DNA from: CAYVSF01 sp046482855
GTDB lineage: Bacteria; Bacteroidota; Bacteroidia; Bacteroidales; UBA12077
Direction of reading: 5' to 3'
Assembly: GCA_046482855.1 (NCBI GenBank)
Contig: JAWOEH010000202.1
Location: 47,946-111,945, forward strand
DNA: 64,000 nt
Shown piece after piece: positions 19,781-26,926 of this stretch; the stretch's first letter is position 1, and each line of letters begins with the position of its first letter. The notes beneath the pieces were generated by a model. It was not told the DNA's origin. It did not search any database and saw nothing but the letters and a program-made list of their open reading frames with translations. The translations under genes were made by a program, and so were the position numbers.

Positions 19781-22129
19781 GTGCACGACTATTTAGAGGG
19801 ATTAAATCCAGCACAACGTGCTGCTGTTGAAAATTTTAATGGCCCAAGCCTGGTAATAGCAGGAGCCGGCTCAGGCAAAACACGCGTGCTCACGTATCGC
19901 ATAACCCATCTGCTTCGCAACGGAATTGCGCCTCATAAAATACTGGCATTAACCTTTACCAACAAAGCGGCCTCTGAAATGAAAGAACGTATCGCCGCAG
20001 TTGTGGGATACGATGAGGCTCGTCATCTATGGATGGGGACATTTCACTCGGTATTTGCCCGGATATTACGCACAGAAGCCCAGCTCTTAGGCTACTCGTC
20101 GTCATTCACCATTTACGATGCCATTGATACGAAAAACCTCATTAAGAAAATTTGTAAAGAGCTGGGGCTCGATGACAAACTGTACAAGCCCAACGATGTT
20201 TATGGACGCATCTCCTCAGCTAAAAACAACCTCATCACTGCGCAGGCCTATCAGGCGAATGGCCAGATATTGAGTCAGGACAACCACTCCAAGAAACCCC
20301 GCATGGCAGAAATATATGCGCTGTATGCCCGACGCTGTAAAGCTGCCGATGCCATGGATTTCGACGATCTGCTCCTGAATACCAATATTCTCTTTCGCGA
20401 CCACCCTGACGTGCTTGCAAAATACCAGGATATGTTTCATTATCTTCTGGTAGACGAGTATCAGGATACCAACTTCTCGCAATACCTGATAATAAAAAAG
20501 CTTAGCCAGAAACGACAAAACATTTGTGTAGTAGGCGACGATGCCCAAAGTATTTATGCCTTTAGAGGTGCCAAGATTGAGAACATGCTCAACTTCAAGA
20601 GCGACTATCCAAAACACCAACTCTTTAAACTGGAGCAGAATTACCGATCGACCCGAATTATTGTCGATGCAGCCAATAGCCTCATTAAGAAAAACGACAA
20701 GCAGATTCCTAAGAAAGTATTCTCGGAAAATGCTGTAGGCGATAAAATTAAGGTAGTAGATCATGTTAACGATAAAGATGAAGCCCACTATGTTGCTCAA
20801 TCGATACAAAATGAACGTATCGATTCAAATTTAGAATTCCAGGATTTCGCAATCCTTTATCGTACCAATGCCCAGTCGCGAAATTTTGAAGAGGCCTTGC
20901 GTCGCTACAATATTCCTTACAAAGTATATGGTAGTATCAGCTTCTATCAGCGGAAAGAGATAAAAGACCTTCTGGCCTACTTCCGTGCAGCCCTCAATCC
21001 TAAGGACGAAGAGTCAATTACACGGATCATCAACTACCCTGCCCGTGGCATTGGACAAACCACCATGAGCCGTGTAGAAACCTATGCCAAGGAAAAGGGA
21101 CTTCCCCTTTACGATGTTCTGACACATATCGGAGGGCACCCAACGGGCATTCAATCGGCAGCAGCTCATCGAATTCTGCATTTTGTTCAAATGCTCAACA
21201 AGTTCCGCACCTACATAGAACAAATGGATGCCTTTGAAGCGGCCCACCGTATAGCAAATGACTCGGGGATCTTAAAAGATCTTTACAATCCCGACTCACA
21301 TGAAGATCAAACAAAATATGAGAATGTGGAGGAGTTGCTAAACGGCATGAAAGATTATGTAGAAAACTTCGACGAAGAAGGCAGCCCCACACTCGACAAG
21401 TTCATCGAAAACGTAGCCCTGCTAACCAATGCTGACAACGAAAATGACGACGATAAAAACAAAGTTGCCCTCATGACTGTCCACTCGGCAAAAGGACTTG
21501 AATTTAAGCACGTATTTTTAGCAGGAATAGAGGAAGATCTCTTCCCTTCCAAGATGTCGTCCTCATCGCAAAAAGATTTGGAAGAGGAACGCCGTTTGTT
21601 TTACGTTGCCCTTACCCGTGCCGAGATAAATGCCACTATCACCTACGCCAAGGAACGCTATAAATGGGGCATGCCCACACCCTCGAAGCCAAGCCGCTTT
21701 ATAAAAGAGATTGACGAGCAGTTTCTTGATCTTCCCGAAGGCTATTTATTCGACATATCTCCCTCGGGAGGCGACAGCTTATCGATATTTGAAGAGTCCT
21801 CAAAACCGCAATTCCGCTCCTCAACAGGAGGCGAAAAGAAGCGCAAACCCGCAAGTGCGCAAAGTAAGCCACAACCTATGCCACGTAATATGGTTCGCTT
21901 GTCGCAGGCTCAAAAAAAACTTAAGCAGCAAGGCGACCCCAATTTTCAAGCCGATGCCCCGGAATTATTAGAAGAAAATATGAAGGTACGGCACAGCCGT
22001 TTTGGTGAAGGTTCTATCGTAAGTATTGAAGGAGATGCCACTAACAAGAAAGCAAAAGTAAAATTTGTCAGCGGCGAAGAAAAAACCCTCTTGCTCAAGT
22101 TTGCCAAGCTACAAATTATCAAATCGTAA
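19781..22129 (+). CDS. pcrA: ATP-dependent DNA helicase, UvrD/PcrA family
   Basis: A superfamily 1A 3'-5' helicase for nucleotide excision and replication-fork repair. With the GTG at 19781 the 782-residue product starts VHDYLEGLNPAQRAAVENF, the family start. Visible motifs are Q motif LNPAQRAAV, Walker A AGAGSGKTRVL, Ia LTFTNKAASEMKERI, II VDEYQDTN, III GDDAQSIYAFRGA, IV EQNYRST, V VALMTVHSAKGLEF and VI EERRLFYVALTRA. The C-terminal end (VRHSRFGEGSIVSIEG and after) is the Tudor-like domain that binds RNA polymerase in PcrA. A weak Shine-Dalgarno-like AAGGGAA precedes the GTG. Confidence 0.95.
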   Translation: MHDYLEGLNPAQRAAVENFNGPSLVIAGAGSGKTRVLTYRITHLLRNGIAPHKILALTFTNKAASEMKERIAAVVGYDEARHLWMGTFHSVFARILRTEAQLLGYSSSFTIYDAIDTKNLIKKICKELGLDDKLYKPNDVYGRISSAKNNLITAQAYQANGQILSQDNHSKKPRMAEIYALYARRCKAADAMDFDDLLLNTNILFRDHPDVLAKYQDMFHYLLVDEYQDTNFSQYLIIKKLSQKRQNICVVGDDAQSIYAFRGAKIENMLNFKSDYPKHQLFKLEQNYRSTRIIVDAANSLIKKNDKQIPKKVFSENAVGDKIKVVDHVNDKDEAHYVAQSIQNERIDSNLEFQDFAILYRTNAQSRNFEEALRRYNIPYKVYGSISFYQRKEIKDLLAYFRAALNPKDEESITRIINYPARGIGQTTMSRVETYAKEKGLPLYDVLTHIGGHPTGIQSAAAHRILHFVQMLNKFRTYIEQMDAFEAAHRIANDSGILKDLYNPDSHEDQTKYENVEELLNGMKDYVENFDEEGSPTLDKFIENVALLTNADNENDDDKNKVALMTVHSAKGLEFKHVFLAGIEEDLFPSKMSSSSQKDLEEERRLFYVALTRAEINATITYAKERYKWGMPTPSKPSRFIKEIDEQFLDLPEGYLFDISPSGGDSLSIFEESSKPQFRSSTGGEKKRKPASAQSKPQPMPRNMVRLSQAQKKLKQQGDPNFQADAPELLEENMKVRHSRFGEGSIVSIEGDATNKKAKVKFVSGEEKTLLLKFAKLQIIKS

Positions 22130-22145
22130 GATTTTCAGTCGTTTC

Positions 22146-22177
22146 TTTGAGTTCTATTGAATATTAGGCTATTTTTG
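22146..22177 (+). promoter_or_regulatory. Promoter of the DUF4290 gene
   Basis: TTTG at 22146-22149 and TATTTTTG at 22170-22177 are 20 bases apart, one of the best matches in the window to TTTG-N19-22-TAnnTTTG. The ATG of the next gene is 17 bases after the -7 box, so the leader is very short. It probably also serves murA. Confidence 0.75.
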
Positions 22178-22193
22178 TACAAAATACAAATAC

Positions 22194-22808
22194 ATGGAAT
22201 ATAATACTAGCAGAAAAAAAATGACACTGCCCGAATATGGCAGGAACATACAACGCATGGTTGATTATGTGGTGTCAATTGAAGATAAGGAAAAGCGTAA
22301 TCGCTTGGCACATGCCCTCATTGGCATTATGGGTAATATGAATCCACATTTACGGGATATTTCCGACTTCAAGCACAAGCTGTGGGATCACCTTGCCATC
22401 ATCTCCGATTTTAAATTGGACATTGACTCGCCTTACCCCCCCCCATCAAAAGAGGTTTTGGAACAAAAGCCCGATGCTGTTCCATACAGCAATGCTGAAA
22501 TAAAGTACAAGCATTATGGCAAAACCTTGGAGTTATTGGTTGAAGAGGCCATTGCGATGCCCGAAGGCGAAGAGCGCGATGCACTGATTATGCTCACTGC
22601 TAACCACATGAAAAAAAGTTACCTACAATGGAATAAGGATGCTGTAACTGATGATGTGATTTTTAACGATCTGAAAAACCTATCGGGAGGGAAAATAGAT
22701 CTTACGGGAAGCGATATTCAACTTTCTGAGGCAAAGGACTTCCAACCCAATAAGCCTAACAAGCCTAGCAAACCGCGTAATAAACGCCCCTATCGCAAGC
22801 ACAAATAA
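22194..22808 (+). CDS. DUF4290 family protein of unknown function
   Basis: The 204-residue product belongs by pattern to the DUF4290 family found in Bacteroidota: MEYNTSRKKMTLPEYGRNIQ, RMVDYVVSIEDKEKRNRLAH, NPHLRDISDFKHKLWDHLAI. It is predicted soluble and helical, with no signal peptide, no membrane span and no catalytic motif. The C-terminal tail is rich in Lys, Pro and Arg (NKPNKPSKPRNKRPYRKHK), as if to bind nucleic acid or ribosomes; that is inference. It is 17 bases upstream of murA in the same direction, so it is probably co-transcribed with peptidoglycan synthesis. Confidence 0.85.
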   Translation: MEYNTSRKKMTLPEYGRNIQRMVDYVVSIEDKEKRNRLAHALIGIMGNMNPHLRDISDFKHKLWDHLAIISDFKLDIDSPYPPPSKEVLEQKPDAVPYSNAEIKYKHYGKTLELLVEEAIAMPEGEERDALIMLTANHMKKSYLQWNKDAVTDDVIFNDLKNLSGGKIDLTGSDIQLSEAKDFQPNKPNKPSKPRNKRPYRKHK

Positions 22809-22825
22809 CCCTTAACCTGTTCCAC

Positions 22826-24133
22826 ATGAGTTCTTTTGTAATCGAAGGAGGCCATCGACTGCAAGGTGAATTACACCCCCAGGGAGCCAAAAACGAGGCG
22901 CTCCAAATTTTATGTGCAGTATTGCTTACCGATCAGCAAGTAACAATCAGCAATATTCCCGATATCCGGGACGTAAACAAACTCATTGATCTCTTACGCT
23001 CGCTGGGCGTAGAAGTTGAAAAACTGGCTCCAGACACCTACCAATTTCAGGCAAAAGAGATTGATTTCGATTACATGCAATCGGCCGCATACCAAGAAAA
23101 GGCAACAAGCCTACGGGGCTCAATTATGCTCATCGGCCCTTTATTGGCCCGTTTTGGCCGAGGGTATATTCCTAAGCCCGGAGGCGATAAAATTGGTCGC
23201 AGACGACTGGATGTGCACTTTACAGGTTTCGAAAAACTGGGCGCTACCTTTGAGTTTCGCCACCGGGAAAATGCCTTCCTGGTAGAAGGGAAAAAGCTGA
23301 AAGGTAGTTATATGCTGCTTGAAGAGGCTTCGGTTACCGGAACAGCCAATATCGTAATGGCTGCCTGCTTAATAAAAGGCACCACCACCATTTACAATGC
23401 TGCCTGTGAACCTTATTTGCAGCAATTGTGCCATATGTTAAACCGCATGGGAGCCAACATCCAAGGTGTGGGTTCAAATCTGCTTACCATTACAGGCGTA
23501 GGGAAATTAGCCGGAACAAAGCATCGCATCCTCCCTGATATGATTGAAGTCGGAAGCTTTATGGGACTGGCCGCCATGACCGGTTCCGAGATAACCATTA
23601 AAGAAACAGGCTACGACCACCTGGGTATTATTCCCGCAGCATTCAGCCGACTCGGCATACAAATGGAGCGTATCAACGATGACATATATATTCCTGCACA
23701 AGACCATTACCAAATAGATAGTTTTATTGATGGCTCGATAATGACCATTGCAGACGCACCCTGGCCAGGCCTTACACCGGACTTGCTAAGTGTCCTTTTA
23801 GTTGTAGCTACCCAAGCCAAAGGGAGTGTACTTATTCACCAAAAAATGTTTGAGAGTCGTCTGTTCTTTGTGGATAAACTCATTGACATGGGGGCTCAAA
23901 TTATTCTGTGCGATCCCCATAGAGCAACGGTGATTGGTCTGGATAATCGTGTTAAGTTGCGAGGAACCAATATGACCTCCCCCGATATACGTGCCGGCGT
24001 AGCCCTTCTCATTGCCGCCCTATCGGCCGATGGCACCAGCACCATTCATAATATTGAGCAAATCGACCGGGGTTACCAAAATATCGATAAGCGTTTACAA
24101 GCTATTGGTGCAAAAATGACGCGCACCGATTAA
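22826..24133 (+). CDS. murA: UDP-N-acetylglucosamine 1-carboxyvinyltransferase (Asp-type)
   Basis: MurA transfers enolpyruvate from PEP to UDP-GlcNAc, the first step of peptidoglycan synthesis in the cytoplasm. The 435 residues contain GGHRLQGELHPQGAKNEALQ, SLRGSIMLIGPLLARFGRG, the loop KPGGDKIGRRRLD and RGGYQNIDKRL in slightly changed form (DRGYQNIDKRLQ). The loop residue that is Cys115 in Escherichia coli is Asp121 here. Cys-to-Asp MurA enzymes remain active but do not react with fosfomycin. Length is normal. It follows the DUF4290 gene by 17 bases. Confidence 0.96.
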   Translation: MSSFVIEGGHRLQGELHPQGAKNEALQILCAVLLTDQQVTISNIPDIRDVNKLIDLLRSLGVEVEKLAPDTYQFQAKEIDFDYMQSAAYQEKATSLRGSIMLIGPLLARFGRGYIPKPGGDKIGRRRLDVHFTGFEKLGATFEFRHRENAFLVEGKKLKGSYMLLEEASVTGTANIVMAACLIKGTTTIYNAACEPYLQQLCHMLNRMGANIQGVGSNLLTITGVGKLAGTKHRILPDMIEVGSFMGLAAMTGSEITIKETGYDHLGIIPAAFSRLGIQMERINDDIYIPAQDHYQIDSFIDGSIMTIADAPWPGLTPDLLSVLLVVATQAKGSVLIHQKMFESRLFFVDKLIDMGAQIILCDPHRATVIGLDNRVKLRGTNMTSPDIRAGVALLIAALSADGTSTIHNIEQIDRGYQNIDKRLQAIGAKMTRTD

Positions 24134-24168
24134 ACCCCGACACGATTGCATTTCCATTCTCATAAAAC

Positions 24169-24209
24169 CTGTCAGATTGACGTATTATTCGCTTTGGCAA
24201 ACATTTTGC
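24169..24209 (+). promoter_or_regulatory. Sigma54-like promoter with upstream half-palindrome before grpE
   Basis: TTGGCAAACATTTTGC at 24194-24209 has GG and GC exactly 10 bases apart, the -24/-12 spacing of RpoN promoters (TGGCAC-N5-TTGC). Just upstream, CTGTCAGATTGACG at 24169-24182 is an imperfect inverted repeat (CTGTCA against TGACGT, where TGACAG would be perfect), a possible activator site. The start of transcription would be about 24221, with a leader of about 30 bases. No CIRCE element and no TAnnTTTG box were seen before grpE. Confidence 0.5.
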
Positions 24210-24252
24210 GCAAGCAAAGCGGCTTATGTAGTACTAGTTTAAATGTATAAAA

Positions 24253-24894
24253 ATGAGCAAGAAAGCAGCAAAAAAGAAAACCGACAATAAGACCCGTGAG
24301 GAAATGAAGGAAAATAAAGAAATGAACGAAGAGCAAGCGACCGATAACGTACAGGAAACTCCAGAGCAGGAAGAGGTCACTTCAGAGGAAAATAAGACTC
24401 AACAACCGGAAAAAGACGGCAAAGAAGAGGCTCCACTGGAAGCGAACAAAGAAAAAACCGACGCACAAAAGCTCCAGGATATGGAAGACAAATACCTACG
24501 CCTGGTAGCTGAATACGACAATTACCGAAAACGCACCTTGCGCGAAAAAATGGAGCTCTCCAAAAGCGCCGGGGCCGATATTTTGGTAAACTTACTCCCG
24601 GTGAAAGATGATTTTGAACGCGCCTTATCACACCTCGATTCAGCAAGCGACCTGGAAGCTGTTAAAGAAGGAATTAATCTGATCTTCACCAAATTTTCAG
24701 AATTCCTGAAACAACGAGGAATAAAAGAGATTGAAGCCATGGAACAACCTTTTGATACGGACGTTCATGAAGCTATAACAAAAATTCCGGCTCCTACCGA
24801 AGAATTGAAGGGCAAAGTGGTGGATGTAGTTGAAAAAGGATACATTCTTCAGGATAAAGTAGTTCGTTTTGCGAAAGTAGTGGTTGGAGAATAA
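24253..24894 (+). CDS. grpE: Nucleotide exchange factor GrpE
   Basis: GrpE releases ADP from DnaK in the Hsp70 cycle. The 213-residue product has a long charged N-terminal part (Lys/Glu-rich, about residues 1-75), the dimeric coiled coil with DKYLRLVAEYDNYRKRTLRE, and the C-terminal beta domain (EQPFDTDVHEAITKIPAP, GYILQDKVVRFAKVVVG). It lies 21 bases upstream of dnaJ. The dnaK gene is not in the window. Confidence 0.96.
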   Translation: MSKKAAKKKTDNKTREEMKENKEMNEEQATDNVQETPEQEEVTSEENKTQQPEKDGKEEAPLEANKEKTDAQKLQDMEDKYLRLVAEYDNYRKRTLREKMELSKSAGADILVNLLPVKDDFERALSHLDSASDLEAVKEGINLIFTKFSEFLKQRGIKEIEAMEQPFDTDVHEAITKIPAPTEELKGKVVDVVEKGYILQDKVVRFAKVVVGE

Positions 24895-24915
24895 ACGGAG
24901 AAATAACAAGCTGAC

Positions 24916-26088
24916 ATGTCGAAAAGAGATTATTACGAAGTTTTAGGATTAACAAAAAGTGCCACCCCGGAGGAGATAAAAAAGGCCTACCGGAAAATGG
25001 CGTTGAAATACCACCCCGACAAAAACCCGGGGGATGAGGAAGCAGAACAAAAATTTAAAGAGGCTGCCGAAGCCTACGAAGTGTTAAGCAACCCCGAGAA
25101 GAAACAACGCTACGATCAATTTGGCCATGCCGGTGTTGGTGGCGCCTCAGGGGGCGGCTACAGTGGTGGCGGCATGAGCATGGAAGACATCTTCGAAAAC
25201 TTTGGCGATATATTTGGCAGCGCCTTTGGTGGGGGATTTGGAGGTTTCGGCGGATTTAGCGGATTTAGCGGCGGCCGACGACAAGGTAGGAGAACCACGA
25301 AAGGAAGCAATTTGCGTGTTAAAGTAACCCTTACTCTGGAAGAAATAGCCAAAGGAACCACCAAGAAGCTAAAAGTAAACAAGTACGTAGGCTGTGATGC
25401 CTGTTCGGGAACGGGAGCCAAGGATGGTTCCTCCTACACTACCTGTTCCACTTGTCGCGGAACCGGTCAGGTTACACAAGTTACCAATACCTTTTTGGGG
25501 CAGATGCAAACCGCCTCAACTTGCCCAACTTGTGGTGGCGAAGGAAAGGTGATTACCAATAAATGCGACAAGTGTTATGGCGAAGGCATTGTAAAAGATA
25601 CCGAGGTCATTAGCATTGATATACCCGCAGGCGTAGGTGAAGGTATGCAAATGAGCGTTGCCGGAAAAGGAAATGCGGCACGCCGGGGAGGAATTAACGG
25701 CGACCTGATAGTGGTTATTCAGGAAGAAAAACACCCCGAGCTGGTGCGCGATGGAAAGGATCTTATTTATAATATGTTCCTGACTTTCTCGGAAGCAGCC
25801 CTGGGAACACCTGTGGAAATCCCTACAGTAGAAGGTCGCGTAAAAATTAAAATTGATGCCGGAACGCAACCCGGAAAAATCCTTCGTTTACGTGGGAAAG
25901 GACTCCCCGAAGTAAACGGCTATGGAAAAGGCGATCTGCTCGTTCACATTAATGTTTGGGTGCCCAAAAAGCTTACCAAAGAGGAAGAAAAGATATTGCA
26001 ACAATTACAAGATGCTGAGAATTTTAAACCAAATCCATCGGGTGCGGAGAAAAATATCTTCGAGCGAATGAAAAACTTCTTTGAATAG
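24916..26088 (+). CDS. dnaJ: Chaperone DnaJ (Hsp40, type I)
   Basis: DnaJ delivers substrates to DnaK and triggers its ATPase. The 390 residues show all domains of a type I Hsp40: J domain with HPD at 33-35, a Gly/Phe-rich linker (about 75-125), four zinc-binding CxxCxGxG repeats ([32 protein letters not shown]), and the two substrate-binding beta domains ([32 protein letters not shown]). It is the second gene of the grpE-dnaJ unit and ends at a strong terminator. Confidence 0.98.
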   Translation: MSKRDYYEVLGLTKSATPEEIKKAYRKMALKYHPDKNPGDEEAEQKFKEAAEAYEVLSNPEKKQRYDQFGHAGVGGASGGGYSGGGMSMEDIFENFGDIFGSAFGGGFGGFGGFSGFSGGRRQGRRTTKGSNLRVKVTLTLEEIAKGTTKKLKVNKYVGCDACSGTGAKDGSSYTTCSTCRGTGQVTQVTNTFLGQMQTASTCPTCGGEGKVITNKCDKCYGEGIVKDTEVISIDIPAGVGEGMQMSVAGKGNAARRGGINGDLIVVIQEEKHPELVRDGKDLIYNMFLTFSEAALGTPVEIPTVEGRVKIKIDAGTQPGKILRLRGKGLPEVNGYGKGDLLVHINVWVPKKLTKEEEKILQQLQDAENFKPNPSGAEKNIFERMKNFFE

Positions 26089-26110
26089 AAGATCTTACAG
26101 CATAACCAAA

Positions 26111-26142
26111 AACTCCCCGAAAATGCCGGGGAGTTTTTTTTT
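26111..26142. terminator. Terminator between dnaJ and the MarC-family gene
   Basis: AACTCCCCG-N7-CGGGGAGTT (9-bp stem, 26111-26135) is followed by eight T on the plus strand and preceded by an A run, so it can work in both directions. The stop codon of the convergent gene (26141-26143) directly touches it. Confidence 0.92.
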
Positions 26143-26776
26143 ATAACATACTGTTAACGATAGCTCGTACCGAAGTAAGAATATATTCGATGCCGATAGC
26201 TATAACAATAAAACCAATGATACGCGATATGGCATTCAGCCCGGATGCTCCCAGTTTTCCTGAGAGGTAAGCTGAACTCCGAAGAATCAAATAGGTCGCT
26301 ATCCCAACGGCCGGAATGGTAAGATAAATCACCAGAGAATTCCACAAACCGGCATATTCTTCGTGCAACGAAATCAGCAGCGAAATAGAACCAGGGCCGG
26401 CCAGCATGGGCATGGCTAAGGGTGTCATACTCGGATCTTCCCGTGTATAAGCATCTTCCTTTACCTGCTTACTCATGCCCTTATGTTTACTAAAGTTGCC
26501 GGTAAGCAAGGCAAATCCTGAACTGGAAATGATCAGTCCTCCGCCAATACGAAGGGAGTCGATGCTAATACCAAAAAACTGAATCACATACTTCCCGCCC
26601 CAAAAAGCCACAGAGAGAATCAACAAAAAATAGAGACTGGCTTTCATGGCAGTAACTTTACGTTCTGCCATGCTACTATCCTCAGTAAGCCCAATGTACA
26701 TAGGCATTGTCCCTAATGGATTGGCTACCGAAAAGAGGGCGCCAAAAACAGCAAAAAAGAGTCCAAACATACTCAT
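26141..26776 (-). CDS. MarC family integral membrane protein
   Basis: From the ATG at 26776 the 211-residue product has about six membrane spans in the MarC/NAAT family pattern: FAVFGALFSVANPLGTMPMY near the start, the loop after TAMKASLYF, and a second half with DPSMTPLAMPMLAGPGSISL. Family members are often called antibiotic-resistance proteins, but the true role is unsettled; amino-acid transport was shown for a distant archaeal relative. An upstream ATG at 26824 would add a basic stretch and lies upstream of a promoter-like TACCTTTA (26795-26788), so I prefer the inner start. Confidence 0.85.
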   Translation of the reverse strand: MSMFGLFFAVFGALFSVANPLGTMPMYIGLTEDSSMAERKVTAMKASLYFLLILSVAFWGGKYVIQFFGISIDSLRIGGGLIISSSGFALLTGNFSKHKGMSKQVKEDAYTREDPSMTPLAMPMLAGPGSISLLISLHEEYAGLWNSLVIYLTIPAVGIATYLILRSSAYLSGKLGASGLNAISRIIGFIVIAIGIEYILTSVRAIVNSML

Positions 26777-26787
26777 GATTTTTTTTG

Positions 26788-26821
26788 TAAAGGTACTGGC
26801 TTTTCTACTAATGTAGGCAAA
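26788..26821 (-). promoter_or_regulatory. Candidate promoter of the MarC-family gene
   Basis: On the minus strand TTTG (26821-26818) and TACCTTTA (26795-26788) are 22 bases apart. The last base of the -7 box differs from consensus. The transcript would be nearly leaderless for the ATG at 26776. Confidence 0.45.
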
Positions 26822-26875
26822 CAATCTATGAAGGAAAGATTAAATAATTCTTTCTCGGGTAGGTCTGAAAACACA

Positions 26876-26905
26876 AAGAGGGTGCCCCTTTCGGAACACC
26901 CTCTT
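26876..26905 (-). terminator. Terminator after adhE
   Basis: AAGAGGGTG-N12-CACCCTCTT forms a 9-bp perfect stem between the end of adhE (26927) and the start of the MarC-family gene. On the minus strand the stem ends in TT and is followed by GTGTTTTCAG, so the U run is weak, but the stem is strong. Confidence 0.7.
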
Positions 26906-26926
26906 ATTTATGAAGAACGAAGATAG

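Noticed and set aside
26141..26345. Short open frames inside the MarC-family gene
   Set aside because: They are out-of-frame shadows of the membrane protein.
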